Shown: piece by piece, positions 36,950-45,564 of the stretch | Position numbering within the stretch: position 1 is the stretch's first letter | How the letters are laid out: the number at the start of each line of letters is the position of its first letter | From: Flavobacteriaceae bacterium CP2B | GTDB taxonomy: Bacteria > Bacteroidota > Bacteroidia > Flavobacteriales > Flavobacteriaceae | Assembly (NCBI GenBank): GCA_001683825.1 | Contig: LXTR01000029.1 | Coordinates: forward strand, 114,204-178,203 | Direction of reading: 5' to 3' | DNA: 64,000 bases | Position numbers and translations under genes: made by a program | The notes under the pieces: generated by a model | What the model was told of the DNA's origin: nothing | What the model saw: the letters and a program-made list of their open reading frames with translations, nothing else | Database searches by the model: none

Positions 36950-38371
36950 ATGAAGTACCTGGCTAACATACTCCTGCTATGCGGTATTTTTATGTCCTGC
37001 AATGACACCCATATGGAAAAGACCATTGTGATAGGCGGGGGCCTCATGGGTTCCGCCACCGCCTGGCAGCTCGCCCGGTCAGGCGCGGAGGTACTGCTGC
37101 TGGAACAGCAGGATTCTGTGTACACCTATGGTTCCAGCTATGGGGATGCCCGGATTTCGAGGAGTCTGGGGCCCAGGGACGACCTTTTCTCCTGGCTGCA
37201 ACAAACTTCGGTGGCGGAAACCCAGGAACTGCTGGCCTTTCTAAACGTGGAAGATGGCTATGGTACCCACCGTATGGAGGATTTGTATACCACCTCGCCG
37301 GTAACCTACCTATTCCGCGCTTCCCAGCAGGCGACCGTGGAGGCCCTGATCGACAAACAGGAAGACCCCTTTGAAATTACCCGGGGCCGTGAACAAGCCG
37401 GGGTTGCTTTTGGGATGCATGTTGCAGACTCCATTACCGTGATACGGGAATTTAAACCCTATTCCGGCACCCTCAACCCCGGGGCCCTCATTCAAAAATT
37501 GCAGCAGGGGACCCTTAAAAAAGGAGGGCGCATACGGTACGCGAGCAGGGTCAGCAGGATCACCAGGAAAGTAGGGTTTTACGAACTGGAGGTTACCGAC
37601 ACCCATACGGGAACGGTGGAAGTGCTGCGGGCCGGAAAAGTGGTCTCGGCGGCCGGGCCCTACACGGGGCAGTTATTGGAAGGTGTAGCACCGTATTTTG
37701 CAAGGCTCATCAATCCCCGGCGGTTGTCCCTTGCGTTTTTTAAGCCCGGCACCGACTTCTGGAAATCCCTTTCTGACACCCAAAAAGGCCGCATCACAAA
37801 TTACTATCCGGTGGCCGACCTGGATGCAGAACTTTTTTATTCGATGATTGAAACGTATGAGGATGGGGTCCCCGTCATCAAGGTGGGCGGGCACTTTTTA
37901 CGAACGGCCATTGACGACCTCCAAAAAGTATGGGAACAGCCTTTGGCGGAGGAAGAGATCCGCTGGGCGCGGGACCGCAGCCTGGCCTACCTGGAAAGCA
38001 TTGGCGTACCATTTCCGCCGGAGGCCTTTACCTACCATAAGGGCTATTCCTGCGTCTATTCCCTCACCGCATCGGAAATCCCCTATGTGACCCCTGTCCT
38101 CGACAAGGCGGGTAATCCAGACCCCAACCTGGTGGTCATCGCCGGCCTTTCCGGCGTAGGGGCCAAAGGGGCCCTGGCCTACGGCCTGTTGGCTTCTGAC
38201 CTCCTCCTGGGTCGTGAAAATGATGAAAAGATGCACAAAAAAGCCCATCGGCTGATGGGTCTGAAACGCCTGCAAAAGGATGTGGCGGCCCTGGAAAAGG
38301 AACCGTCCCAAAAAGTGGCTTCCCTGAGTAGGGTTGACGGGGGCCTGTTGTTTCGGGGAGGACCACAGTAA
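36950..38371 (+). CDS. FAD-dependent oxidoreductase, sarcosine oxidase/SolA-like
   Basis: A 473-residue protein. A short hydrophobic leader (MKYLANILLLCGIFMSCNDT) may be a lipoprotein signal with Cys17. Right after it comes the dinucleotide-binding motif IVIGGGLMGSATAWQLA and the LLLEQQ strand, followed by the family segment YGSSYGDARISR seen in monomeric sarcosine and N-methyl-amino-acid oxidases. The C-terminal part (KGYSCVYSLTASEIPYVTP, GLSGVGAKGALAYG) holds the flavin-attachment region of the family. Two starts are possible: ATG 36950 with the leader or ATG 37013 directly before the FAD motif (cytoplasmic form). The frame is open further upstream across the divergent promoter region and that part is not coding. 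Confidence 0.83.
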   Translation: MKYLANILLLCGIFMSCNDTHMEKTIVIGGGLMGSATAWQLARSGAEVLLLEQQDSVYTYGSSYGDARISRSLGPRDDLFSWLQQTSVAETQELLAFLNVEDGYGTHRMEDLYTTSPVTYLFRASQQATVEALIDKQEDPFEITRGREQAGVAFGMHVADSITVIREFKPYSGTLNPGALIQKLQQGTLKKGGRIRYASRVSRITRKVGFYELEVTDTHTGTVEVLRAGKVVSAAGPYTGQLLEGVAPYFARLINPRRLSLAFFKPGTDFWKSLSDTQKGRITNYYPVADLDAELFYSMIETYEDGVPVIKVGGHFLRTAIDDLQKVWEQPLAEEEIRWARDRSLAYLESIGVPFPPEAFTYHKGYSCVYSLTASEIPYVTPVLDKAGNPDPNLVVIAGLSGVGAKGALAYGLLASDLLLGRENDEKMHKKAHRLMGLKRLQKDVAALEKEPSQKVASLSRVDGGLLFRGGPQ

Positions 38372-38389
38372 GCGGTGCCCCGGTCCTCC
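38357..38389 (+). terminator. Hairpin overlapping the end of the FAD oxidoreductase gene
   Basis: GGAGGACC and GGTCCTCC form a perfect eight-base stem around a 17-base loop that contains the stop codon. There is no T-run after it, so it may be a 3' stabiliser or a weak terminator. The rest of the 300-base gap to 38671 shows only a near -7 box (TATCTTTA at 38625-38632). Confidence 0.35.
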
Positions 38390-38670
38390 TAAGCCCGGCC
38401 AGCGAGGCGAAGGAAAGGAAAAGGGGCTCCCAGCCCCCCTGCTCGTTTCCTGCAGCAAACCTGGACGACCTAGCTTCGGGGCGGGGCCGGGAAACCCTAC
38501 GCCCGTAACCGTTTCTAAACTTTGCCACTAGCTGCGTCCATGCCATCCCCAAAGCACCACCTTGGCGGATCCCTGTAAGTTTTATCCCCGGAGACAGACT
38601 CAATTTTAAGTTCCCCCATTTAATTATCTTTAAATTCCCCAGTATATCCCTAACCCAAAAACATCCTGAC

Positions 38671-40035
38671 ATGAAAGAATTTGATTCCATCATCATCGGT
38701 TCCGGGCAGGCGGGAACACCCCTGGCCTTTAAACTCGCGGCCGAGGGCCTGAAGGTTGCCTTTATTGAAAAAGAACATTATGGCGGCACCTGCCTCAATA
38801 CCGGTTGCACGCCCACCAAAGCCTATGTCGCCAGTGCGCGGAGGATGTTTGACGCCCGAAACGGGGAGGCCCTGGGGATTGCCATCCCTGAAGGAGCCAG
38901 GGCGATGCTCACTAAAATCAAAGAGCGGAAAGATGCGCTTATCCAAAAATCGGTGGAAGGGATCACCAAGGGGGTAGAGAACAACGAAAACATCACCGCC
39001 TATTGGGGGGAGGCAAAATTCACAGGCCCCAAACAAGTGGAGGTCAACGGGGAGGAACTACGGGCTGAAAACATTTACATCAATGTAGGTGGACGGGCCC
39101 GCAAGCCGAAGGAATATGACGCGGCGGAGCCCCTGGATAACCAAAGCATCCTGCAGCTGGAAGAGCTCCCGGAACACCTTATCATCATAGGTGGTGGCTA
39201 TATCGGGCTGGAATTCGGGCAGATGTTCCGCCGCTTTGGGAGCCAGGTAACCATCGTGGAAAAGGGCGAACGCATCATTTCCCGGGAAGACGAAGACCTT
39301 AGCCAGGCCATACAGGACATCCTTGAAAAGGAAGGGGTAGCATTCCGGCTAAAAGCCACTTGTATGGAGGCCGAAAAGCTTGCCAATGGCCAGGTGAGCG
39401 TGACGGTAGATTGTGAGGCGGGCGCACCCCAGGTGATCGGCAGCCATGTACTGCTGGCCATAGGGCGGGATGCGAATACTGACCTGCTGGACCTGAACAA
39501 GACAGGGGTTGCCACGGACGAACGCGGCTTTATCACGGTAAACGATTCCCTGGAAACCAATGTGCCCGGGATTTATGCCCTGGGCGATTGCAACGGGCGC
39601 GGGGCCTTTACCCATACCGCCTACAACGATTACGAGATCGTGGCGGCCAACCGATTTGAAAACGGGCACCGAAAAGTGTCTGATCGCATCCTGACGTATG
39701 GCCTCTTCATCGACCCGCCATTGGGACGTGCCGGGATGACCCTGGACCAGGCCAAAAAGAGCGGCCGCAAACTGCTGGTAGGGGAACGCCCGATGAGCCG
39801 GATTGCCCGGGCCAAGGAAAAGGGGGAAACAGATGGCTTCATGCGGTTTATTGTCGATGCTGACACCCGGAGGGTCCTGGGCGCCTCTATCCTGGGCGTG
39901 GGCGGGGACGAGATCGCCGGCGGCATCCTCAACCTCATGTACGCCGATGCGCCGTATACCGTCATACGGGATTCCGTACAGATTCATCCCACGGTGAGTG
40001 AGTTGATCCGAACGGTACTACAGGGTCTCGGGTAG
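38671..40035 (+). CDS. FAD-containing pyridine nucleotide-disulfide oxidoreductase (mercuric reductase-like)
   Basis: A 454-residue flavoenzyme. The N-terminal FAD motif is IIGSGQAGTPLAFKLA. The redox-active disulfide is in GGTCLNTGCTPTKAYV (CxxxxC, near residues 43-48), the NAD(P) motif in IIGGGYIGLEFGQMF and the second FAD contact in YALGDCNGRGAFTHTA. The C-terminal dimer interface carries the His-Pro-Thr segment IHPTVSELIRTVLQ. Relatives are annotated as mercuric reductase or dihydrolipoyl dehydrogenase. There is no N-terminal HMA domain, no terminal Cys pair and no mer gene nearby, so mercury is unlikely and the true substrate is unknown. Confidence 0.9.
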   Translation: MKEFDSIIIGSGQAGTPLAFKLAAEGLKVAFIEKEHYGGTCLNTGCTPTKAYVASARRMFDARNGEALGIAIPEGARAMLTKIKERKDALIQKSVEGITKGVENNENITAYWGEAKFTGPKQVEVNGEELRAENIYINVGGRARKPKEYDAAEPLDNQSILQLEELPEHLIIIGGGYIGLEFGQMFRRFGSQVTIVEKGERIISREDEDLSQAIQDILEKEGVAFRLKATCMEAEKLANGQVSVTVDCEAGAPQVIGSHVLLAIGRDANTDLLDLNKTGVATDERGFITVNDSLETNVPGIYALGDCNGRGAFTHTAYNDYEIVAANRFENGHRKVSDRILTYGLFIDPPLGRAGMTLDQAKKSGRKLLVGERPMSRIARAKEKGETDGFMRFIVDADTRRVLGASILGVGGDEIAGGILNLMYADAPYTVIRDSVQIHPTVSELIRTVLQGLG

Positions 40036-40058
40036 GCACGGCCCGCTCCGCGCAGCCC

Positions 40059-40973
40059 CTATTCCCGCTCCATCCTCCTGGCCTCATAATAGGCCGTAAG
40101 CCGTTGTGCAAAAAGGGCGGGCTGTTCATGGTAGAGCTGGTAGCCCAGGGGCCAAAACCGTTGCTGCAGGGCGCGGCGTTCCTGCATGATCAGGTGTTGG
40201 AGGATGTGCTTTCGCTTGGGGTCCGGGCAAAGTTCGGGATCCATATCAAAGCTGTGCGAAAGCAGGGCCAGGTCGTGGTCTTTCCCTAACAAATCCTGCA
40301 GTTCCCCCAGGCTGTTTTCATAGACCTGCATCATTTCGGGCCAGAGTTCGTTCAGGAATCCGCACTGGTAGTACAGTTGTTTCACCTTCTTGCGCCACTC
40401 GTGCAGTTGTTCGGGGCTGGAGTCCTTCCAGGCAACATTCATGAGTTTACGCCCGTTTTTGTATACTCCGCGCAACCCTTCTGAAAAAGCTTCAAAATCG
40501 GCATGGGCCAGCTTCCAATGTCGCAGGGGCCGCATCTGCTCCATGACATGTATCAGTACTTCCTCCAGGACGGCACCTTTCTCCAGCAACTCCCAGCTGA
40601 GTTGCTCATGGCGGTCTTTCAGTTGGTTTCGTATCCGAACAAAAACCACCTCGGCCAGGAAATCGTAATATTCCTCCCACAGGTCTTCCAGCGTATCTAT
40701 GAGCACCCGGCTATCGCGCAGGGGGGAGATCAAACGGCCGGCGTCCCGGATCCCGGTATTGGCCTGTACAAAGTGGTCGCGGTCCAGTCCTTCCCGCACC
40801 AGTTGGAGCAGGGCGCGGAATTTCTTAAAGGATTTACGGATGCGGTGGATACGCACGTCCCGGTTCTCATTGGCATGCAGCTCCGCCCGGGCTTCCTCCA
40901 GCAGGTGGAGCCCAATACGTTTCACCCCGGACTCCGGGGATTCGTCCATCCGTAATCGCAATTCTTCAAACAT
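40059..40973 (-). CDS. CHAD domain-containing protein
   Basis: A 304-residue, almost entirely helical protein with the conserved His and basic residues of the CHAD domain: VRIHRIRKSFKKFRALLQLV near residue 40-59 and LHEWRKKVKQLYYQC near residue 200. CHAD domains bind inorganic polyphosphate and often sit on polyphosphate granules. No polyphosphate kinase or CYTH enzyme gene is adjacent. It is convergent with the flavoenzyme gene and appears monocistronic. Length and motif fit the single-domain CHAD group. Confidence 0.9.
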   Translation of the reverse strand: MFEELRLRMDESPESGVKRIGLHLLEEARAELHANENRDVRIHRIRKSFKKFRALLQLVREGLDRDHFVQANTGIRDAGRLISPLRDSRVLIDTLEDLWEEYYDFLAEVVFVRIRNQLKDRHEQLSWELLEKGAVLEEVLIHVMEQMRPLRHWKLAHADFEAFSEGLRGVYKNGRKLMNVAWKDSSPEQLHEWRKKVKQLYYQCGFLNELWPEMMQVYENSLGELQDLLGKDHDLALLSHSFDMDPELCPDPKRKHILQHLIMQERRALQQRFWPLGYQLYHEQPALFAQRLTAYYEARRMERE

Positions 40974-41700
40974 GAAAGGAGAATTAGGAGGGGCTTGCCA
41001 ACGCTATTGAAATATGGCGAAATATAAGCTGCTTTCCAATCCGGAACGAAAAGGTAGTGGGGATTTTTTTGATCTGTGCGAATCCTCCGTGAAATGCATG
41101 TATTATCTGTGAACGAAAGGATAGCTGACACGCCCTGGAGTTCAGGGAATCAGAAGGTTGCGGAAAGGGGCCCTCCGAAGTCATGTCTCCCGACAATATT
41201 CCTGTTCCGGTAACAGGGTGAACGGGGTCATTATTAGGATGTCAACGGGGATTGAATTTTGATGCGGGAGCGGTAAGAGGGTCCTGCTGGTTTTCTGCAG
41301 TGAAAGGCCATACCTTGAACCTGGGGCGGGGTTTAGGACCCCTCCAAACACCCGATAATTTTCAAAATTCCCGGTTCTACCCCCATAACTATATAACAAA
41401 ATCCCTGTTTCACTGCCTCTCCGAATCAAGGCATCATGGTACCACCACAACCCCCAATCCTTCCCTGCTTGTTCTCTGCACCGTAGCTTATTATCTTGAA
41501 CCCGGGGCGGGGTATAGGAACCCCACCCGCCCGCGCGATCCCGATTAAACAGGTGACAGGAAGGCAATGGGATGGCAGGAATCCGTATCCTGCCTTCCCA
41601 AAACGTCCCCTGGTTCCCGCTGTCGCTGTAAAATCCAAACGGTTGATCGGCACCGATCAAAAAATTCGATATCTTCAACCGAAGCAAAACCACCTGGCCT
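40974..41700. repeat. Intergenic region with two family B repeat copies
   Basis: The best family B copy lies at about 41281-41400. Its left part (TTTTCTGCAGTGAAAGGCCA ... GGGGCGGGGTTTAGGACCCC) is nearly identical, in reverse orientation, to 63117-63178. A second, diverged copy lies at about 41460-41545. The 300 bases before the first copy contain no gene I can recognise, and frames running through this region on either strand are repeat artefacts. Confidence 0.65.
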
Positions 41701-42243
41701 ATGACCATCAAATTACCCCCAATAGCTTGGAGCTTCCGAACGGCGCTCTTATTGCTCTTTATGTTGCCCATTGGCGCATGCAGGCAGGAACAGAAAACCC
41801 AACCCCAGGTAGACGCCCATTTGCGTATGGAAAATGAAAAAAATGCCCTGTATGATTCCCTCAAATCCTTTGGCACCAGGTATGCCCAGGCCTGGTCCGG
41901 CAAAGACCCGGCAGCGGTAGCTGGCTACTTTGCGCCCGAAGGCTCCCTGAAGGTGAATAACAATGAACCCGCTGTCGGCAGGGCCGCCATCACCGAGGTC
42001 GCCAAGGGGTTTATGGAGGCCTTCCCCGACATGATCGTGGTGATGGACAGCCTGGTTGATCGTCCGGACGGACTGGAATTTCACTGGACGCTTACCGGCA
42101 CCTTTGCCGGACCTGAAGGCGCGGGGAACAAGGTAAAGATCAGCGGCTTCGAACGCTGGCAACTCAGCCCGGAAGGCCTTGTGGCCATCTCCATCGGGGA
42201 GTTTGACGAGGAAGATTACAACCGGCAGCTAGAGGGAAAATAA
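41701..42243 (+). CDS. SnoaL/NTF2-like lipoprotein
   Basis: A 180-residue protein. The first 27 residues form a lipoprotein signal ending in the lipobox LPIGAC, so it should be anchored to the envelope. A helical linker and a cone-shaped NTF2-like domain follow (FGTRYAQAWSGKDPAAVAGY, GRAAITEVAKGFMEAFPDM, then beta strands HWTLTGTF and KISGFERWQL). These domains bind small molecules or act as cyclases and isomerases; no catalytic set is clear here. It stands alone between repeat-rich gaps. Confidence 0.78.
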   Translation: MTIKLPPIAWSFRTALLLLFMLPIGACRQEQKTQPQVDAHLRMENEKNALYDSLKSFGTRYAQAWSGKDPAAVAGYFAPEGSLKVNNNEPAVGRAAITEVAKGFMEAFPDMIVVMDSLVDRPDGLEFHWTLTGTFAGPEGAGNKVKISGFERWQLSPEGLVAISIGEFDEEDYNRQLEGK

Positions 42244-42270
42244 CCCCCTGCGGTGCCGATGGCCTGCCCC

Positions 42271-42400
42271 CTGCCTGCATAGGTGGGATTACGTCACTTC
42301 GTTCGTAATGACGTGGTGTATAAAGGGGCGGGGTTTGGCACCCCATCAATCACCCGACAATTTCCTCCATACCAGGTGCCGCCCTCACTACTACATAACG
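42271..42400 (+). repeat. Family A fragment followed by a diverged family B copy
   Basis: 42271-42313 reads as the reverse complement of the family A arm (CACTTCGTTCGTAATGACG with the CTGCCTGCAT flank). Directly after it, GGGGCGGGGTTTGGCACCCC (42327-42346) and the following 55 bases align with the family B copy at 41.3 kb. It is a junction of the two repeat families. Confidence 0.65.
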
Positions 42401-42419
42401 GTATCACTGAAGAACCGCA

Positions 42420-42839
42420 TCATCCCCCACCCATCCTATCCGCCAACACATACAGCAGTAGCAGCGTCCTCACCGACCAGGCCACGGTGCGGATCCAATT
42501 GGTTTTCACCAGGCGGCGCATAAGCGGTTGGCTGGCCTCCTTGGTGAGTTGGGTATGCAGGGGGCCCTGGTAGATGGCGGTGCTGAGCCAGATAATCCCC
42601 AGCAAAATGATATTCGTGACCAGGGATAGGGAAAAATGCTGGTACACCAACCACAGCCCGGTGAGCATTTCGAGGATCATGGCCGGAACCACCACATAGC
42701 CCGTCGCCATGTTCTTCCTTTCATATTCGCAAAAGGCATCCAGGGGGATGTTCCTGAACAAGGGGTAGTGGACCACCTGGCAAAACCAGATAACCCCCGT
42801 CATAAAAAACGTGGCGAAAATGTGGATTATAAATATCAT
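42420..42839 (-). CDS. Four-helix membrane protein of unknown function
   Basis: A 139-residue protein with four hydrophobic segments (IIHIFATFFMTGVIWFCQVV, VVVPAMILEMLTGLWLVYQ, LVTNIILLGIIWLSTAIYQG and VAWSVRTLLLLYVLADRM). Conserved-looking features are the HYPLF tract after helix 1 and the YERKNMATGY loop. The start MIFIIHIF is the only reasonable one. The gene stands alone between family B DNA and the lipoprotein gene. I cannot name the family; DUF-type small membrane proteins of this form are common in Flavobacteriaceae. Confidence 0.7.
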   Translation of the reverse strand: MIFIIHIFATFFMTGVIWFCQVVHYPLFRNIPLDAFCEYERKNMATGYVVVPAMILEMLTGLWLVYQHFSLSLVTNIILLGIIWLSTAIYQGPLHTQLTKEASQPLMRRLVKTNWIRTVAWSVRTLLLLYVLADRMGGG

Positions 42840-42872
42840 GTTATTTTATCCTTTTCTTCAGGTGCGCAATGA

Positions 42873-42935
42873 AACCAACGAAGGAGGTCCACGGATTCAT
42901 TAAATTATAATATAAATGTTCATGAGTAAAGGAAA
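42873..42935 (+). repeat. Copy 1 of a 60-base element containing AAGGAGGT
   Basis: The stretch aligns over about 60 bases with 49471-49532. Both contain ACGAAGGAGGT, ATTCAT and ATGAGT(A/G)AAGGAAA in the same order and spacing. Its origin is unclear; translations of both around the shared core are similar (TKEV..FI(K/R)L). Confidence 0.45.
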
Positions 42936-43081
42936 GAGGTCGCATATTGAGACATCACAACCCAGTAAGCAGGGCCAAATCTGTGGTACAGTGTTCACTG
43001 CGCAGTGATTAGGTATGCTCCTTTTAAATCTGACCCCCTGTCCATGCTTTGCCAGGATCCCAAACCTTACTTGCAGATACG

Positions 43082-43861
43082 TCACGATCTGGTCAGGGTA
43101 AGTGTAGCCTCAGTTGCAACATCGTCCTCCGGTGTGCCGGGGTCACCATCGAGATCAAATGGAATAACGCCAACCAAAGTAGCAACCAATGTGGTTTCTG
43201 AAATGGAATTAATAGTTGCCACGATGGGTACGCCCCCTTCAATAAGTGTCAGGGTTGTTTCGTCTGCACTCAGGCTCCAGGTACCACCATCGCTACCCCC
43301 TGCGAAGAAAGACTCATAGGTATTGTCCGAATAAAGAACTAAGGTCACGTTGAGTTCCGCTTCCTGGGCAGCTTCGAAAACAGCATTCCGCACGGCGGCA
43401 TCCGCCGGCGACAGGCCAACTACGTCTATGAGATAATCTGATACAGACAGGCCTTCAACAGAAGCGGTAAGGGCTATATCGACAGTGATCCAGGAGCCAA
43501 TCAATAATTCGGCTACATTGCCATCACCGCAGTATTCAAGGGTGCCGGGGTTAATGGAGGGATCATCGTCATCGCAGTCCGTTTCGCTGCAGGTGTTATC
43601 AATATCAAAATAGCCATCAGCATCCATATCAATGGCATCGCCATGCGCCAGGTGGGCCGGCACAGCATTGATACTTACGTTGATGATATGGTTATTGTGG
43701 CAAACATCGAACTTTGGATTTTTGCCTTTTGCCGAAAGCTCCGATTGAAGGCCAGGCGCCTGGTTATCCATCCCTGTTTCGGTTTTTTCACAGGAGCTGA
43801 TGATCATGAAGATGCCCAGCAGGCATCCCAGGAGGGTCTTGGAAATACGGAAATTTTTCAT
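43082..43861 (-). CDS. Lipoprotein with a MopE-like metal-binding motif
   Basis: A 259-residue protein from the ATG at 43861. A lipoprotein signal (ISKTLLGCLLGIFMIISSC) is followed by VCHNNHIINVSINAVPAHLAHGD, a motif common in Bacteroidetes surface proteins. A MopE-type calcium or metal-binding repeat follows (DMDADGYFDIDNTCSETDCD...), and then a beta-sandwich-like C-terminal half with lipocalin-like strands (DGGTWSLSADETTLTLIEGG). It is expected to be anchored at the outer membrane, exposed either inward or outward. The partner is unknown. The start eight codons upstream is less likely because it precedes the signal. Confidence 0.78.
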   Translation of the reverse strand: MKNFRISKTLLGCLLGIFMIISSCEKTETGMDNQAPGLQSELSAKGKNPKFDVCHNNHIINVSINAVPAHLAHGDAIDMDADGYFDIDNTCSETDCDDDDPSINPGTLEYCGDGNVAELLIGSWITVDIALTASVEGLSVSDYLIDVVGLSPADAAVRNAVFEAAQEAELNVTLVLYSDNTYESFFAGGSDGGTWSLSADETTLTLIEGGVPIVATINSISETTLVATLVGVIPFDLDGDPGTPEDDVATEATLTLTRS

Positions 43862-44300
43862 TATGCTGGGGATTCTGGTTAACAAACACTACAACTTCAA
43901 TAAAAAGATGGCCCACTTTATAGCGGGAAATCAGATTTAGCGGTACCGTATAAGCGAGGGGATCTTTACTAAAGATACTAAATTATAGGCCAAATGGAGG
44001 CCCTCATGCAAGGCGATCACAAAACAAAGCTGCCATGAAGCAGAACCCTGAAATGAGCCGGGCGCTACATCAGGGTAATTTAGGTAGCAGAAGGTTTGTA
44101 GATTAGGCAACCTTCAACGCCTGATAGGCGCACCTCTTTGGGTGCGCAAAGATAGAAAAGCGTAATCCTTGCATTAACGCAAAATGTATCCAGGCGGTGA
44201 TCTCATCTACCTTAAAAAGGAAAAACCATCAAATATTTTATTATGTTAGGATTCCTTACTATATTAGTTCCGTAATAGAAACCCATAAAACACCAAAATC
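43862..44300. promoter_or_regulatory. Intergenic region with a candidate MarR operator
   Basis: No gene is seen in these 439 bases. At 44245-44259 GTTAGGATTCCTTAC is a near-perfect 15-base palindrome. It matches, in reverse complement, the site at 44552-44566 in front of the MarR gene at 13 of 15 positions. It sits 42 bases before the thioredoxin-like gene. Confidence 0.45.
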
Positions 44301-44534
44301 ATGAAAAAATCCATTTTTTACCACGCCGGGTGCCCCGTTTGCGTGAGTGCGGAGCACGACATCCTTTCGCTCATCGGAAAAGACCAGGTAGAGGTGGTGC
44401 ACCTGGGGGAAGAACGTTCCCGTATCCCGGAAGCCGAAAAAGCAGGCGTAAAATCTGTCCCTGCCCTGCTCACCCCTAACGGCCACGCCCTGCACATTAA
44501 CTTTGGGGCCTCTATGGCCGATGTCAAAGGCTGA
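44301..44534 (+). CDS. Small thioredoxin/glutaredoxin-like protein
   Basis: A 77-residue single-domain protein that starts MKKSIFYHAGCPVC, giving a CPVC active site at residues 11-14. The cis-proline region of the thioredoxin fold follows (VKSVPALLTPNG). The short length fits the glutaredoxin-like group of thiol-disulfide proteins. It lies between two matching palindromes and just upstream of a MarR gene with four C-terminal cysteines, so a shared redox response is plausible. No RBS-like sequence is seen, as is usual for this organism. Confidence 0.8.
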   Translation: MKKSIFYHAGCPVCVSAEHDILSLIGKDQVEVVHLGEERSRIPEAEKAGVKSVPALLTPNGHALHINFGASMADVKG

Positions 44535-44551
44535 TTCTATTGATTTATCTT

Positions 44552-44566
44552 GTAAGGTTTCCTAAC
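44552..44566. promoter_or_regulatory. Candidate MarR operator upstream of the MarR gene
   Basis: GTAAGGTTTCCTAAC is a near-palindrome with arms GTAAGG and CCTAAC. It is the reverse complement, with two differences, of the site at 44245-44259. It lies 20 bases upstream of the probable -33 element of the MarR promoter. Confidence 0.45.
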
Positions 44567-44586
44567 TTAACAGAAAAACCAGCAGG

Positions 44587-44621
44587 TTGGCAGCCGCTTT
44601 TGATTAGGATGACTAACTTTG
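44587..44621 (+). promoter_or_regulatory. Promoter of the MarR gene
   Basis: TTG (44587-44589) and a perfect TAACTTTG (44614-44621) are 24 bases apart. ATTAGGATGACTAAC (44604-44617) between and over them resembles half of the candidate operator. The start codon is 33 bases downstream. Confidence 0.45.
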
Positions 44622-44653
44622 CCTGTCGCGCGTAACCGCGGCAGGCTATTTTT

Positions 44654-45271
44654 ATGATGCAGCAAAGCCCTTTTAACCCCGAGCAGCAGGCCCAGGACCT
44701 GTCTTTAAAGATCGTGGCCGGCCTGGAGCGGATCTCCGAGGCCTTTAAGGCCCTCCTTTGGGACAAGGCCAAGGAATTGGGCCTGAGCCCCATCCAGATC
44801 CGCCTCCTGATCTTTGTGGCCTACCACCCCCCCCAACAGTGCACCATCACCCAGTTGGCCATGGAATTCAATGTTACCAAACCTACCATCAGCGATGCCG
44901 TGCGGGTAATGGAAGCCAAGGGGCTGATCGGGAAAATAACCTCGGCCACAGACAGTCGCAGCTATAGCATCGGGCTATCGGCCTCCGGCCAGGAGATCGT
45001 CAGCCAGACCCAGGCCTTTACCGGCCCTATGACCCAACTGCTGGCAGGCTACCCCCAGAAACAACAGGAGAAATTCTTTGAAATGCTCAGCAAACTCATC
45101 TATGGCCTTAACCGCCACGGTGTCCTCTCCGTACAACGCACGTGTTTTGGCTGCCGCTTTTACGACAAAAAGCCCATGGGTGATTACTGTATGCTGCTCG
45201 AAAAAACCCTTTTCCCGCCGGATATCAGGATCGACTGCCCGGAGTTTGAGCTGCGCGGATCGGTGATCTAA
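44654..45271 (+). CDS. MarR family regulator with a Cys-rich C-terminus
   Basis: A 205-residue protein. Residues 20-150 form a MarR winged-helix domain: LGLSPIQIRLLIFVAYH, TITQLAMEFNVTKPTISDAVRVMEAKGLI as recognition helix region and wing SATDSRSYSIGLSASG. Unlike a standard MarR of about 150 residues it continues with a tail holding four cysteines (TCFGCRFY, DYCMLL, IDCPEFE), which could bind metal or sense oxidation. Two related palindromes nearby suggest autoregulation and control of the thioredoxin-like gene. The ligand is unknown. Confidence 0.9.
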   Translation: MMQQSPFNPEQQAQDLSLKIVAGLERISEAFKALLWDKAKELGLSPIQIRLLIFVAYHPPQQCTITQLAMEFNVTKPTISDAVRVMEAKGLIGKITSATDSRSYSIGLSASGQEIVSQTQAFTGPMTQLLAGYPQKQQEKFFEMLSKLIYGLNRHGVLSVQRTCFGCRFYDKKPMGDYCMLLEKTLFPPDIRIDCPEFELRGSVI

Positions 45272-45399
45272 ATGCCTGCTGCGCTTTCCATTTTACCCAT
45301 GGATGCTATTCATTCCTTCGCTCGTGCCATTTCCATGAGCCATGGCGCCCCGCTTGATCCCTCCATTTTTTAGGTATGGCGATTTTTCCATTCATTGGT

Positions 45400-45442
45400 G
45401 AGATTGCTTCGTCCCTCCCCCTGGTCGGTCCTGGCAATGACG
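45400..45442 (+). repeat. Diverged family A repeat copy
   Basis: GAGATTGCTTCGTCCCTCCC ... GGCAATGACG resembles one arm pair of the REP-like family A element. The 293-base gap around it (45272-45564) holds no gene. Confidence 0.5.
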
Positions 45443-45564
45443 TCTTATGCCAAACCAGCAACAAATTCCCTACCTTTAATCCACTTCCCCCGGGCTTCAT
45501 AAAAATTGCCATCCTTGTAACAAAGGATATATAACCAGCGTCTATTAGTTCTAATCAACGACCT

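Noticed and set aside
38671..40035. Mercury-resistance gene
   Set aside because: The fold is shared with mercuric reductase, but the HMA domain, terminal Cys pair and any other mer gene are missing.
41181..41903. Minus-strand frame of 240 codons
   Set aside because: It crosses two family B copies and the start of the SnoaL-like lipoprotein on the other strand; a repeat artefact.
42873..42935. 3' end of 16S rRNA (because of AAGGAGGT/ACCTCCTT)
   Set aside because: The flanking bases do not match rRNA, and no other rRNA sequence is present.
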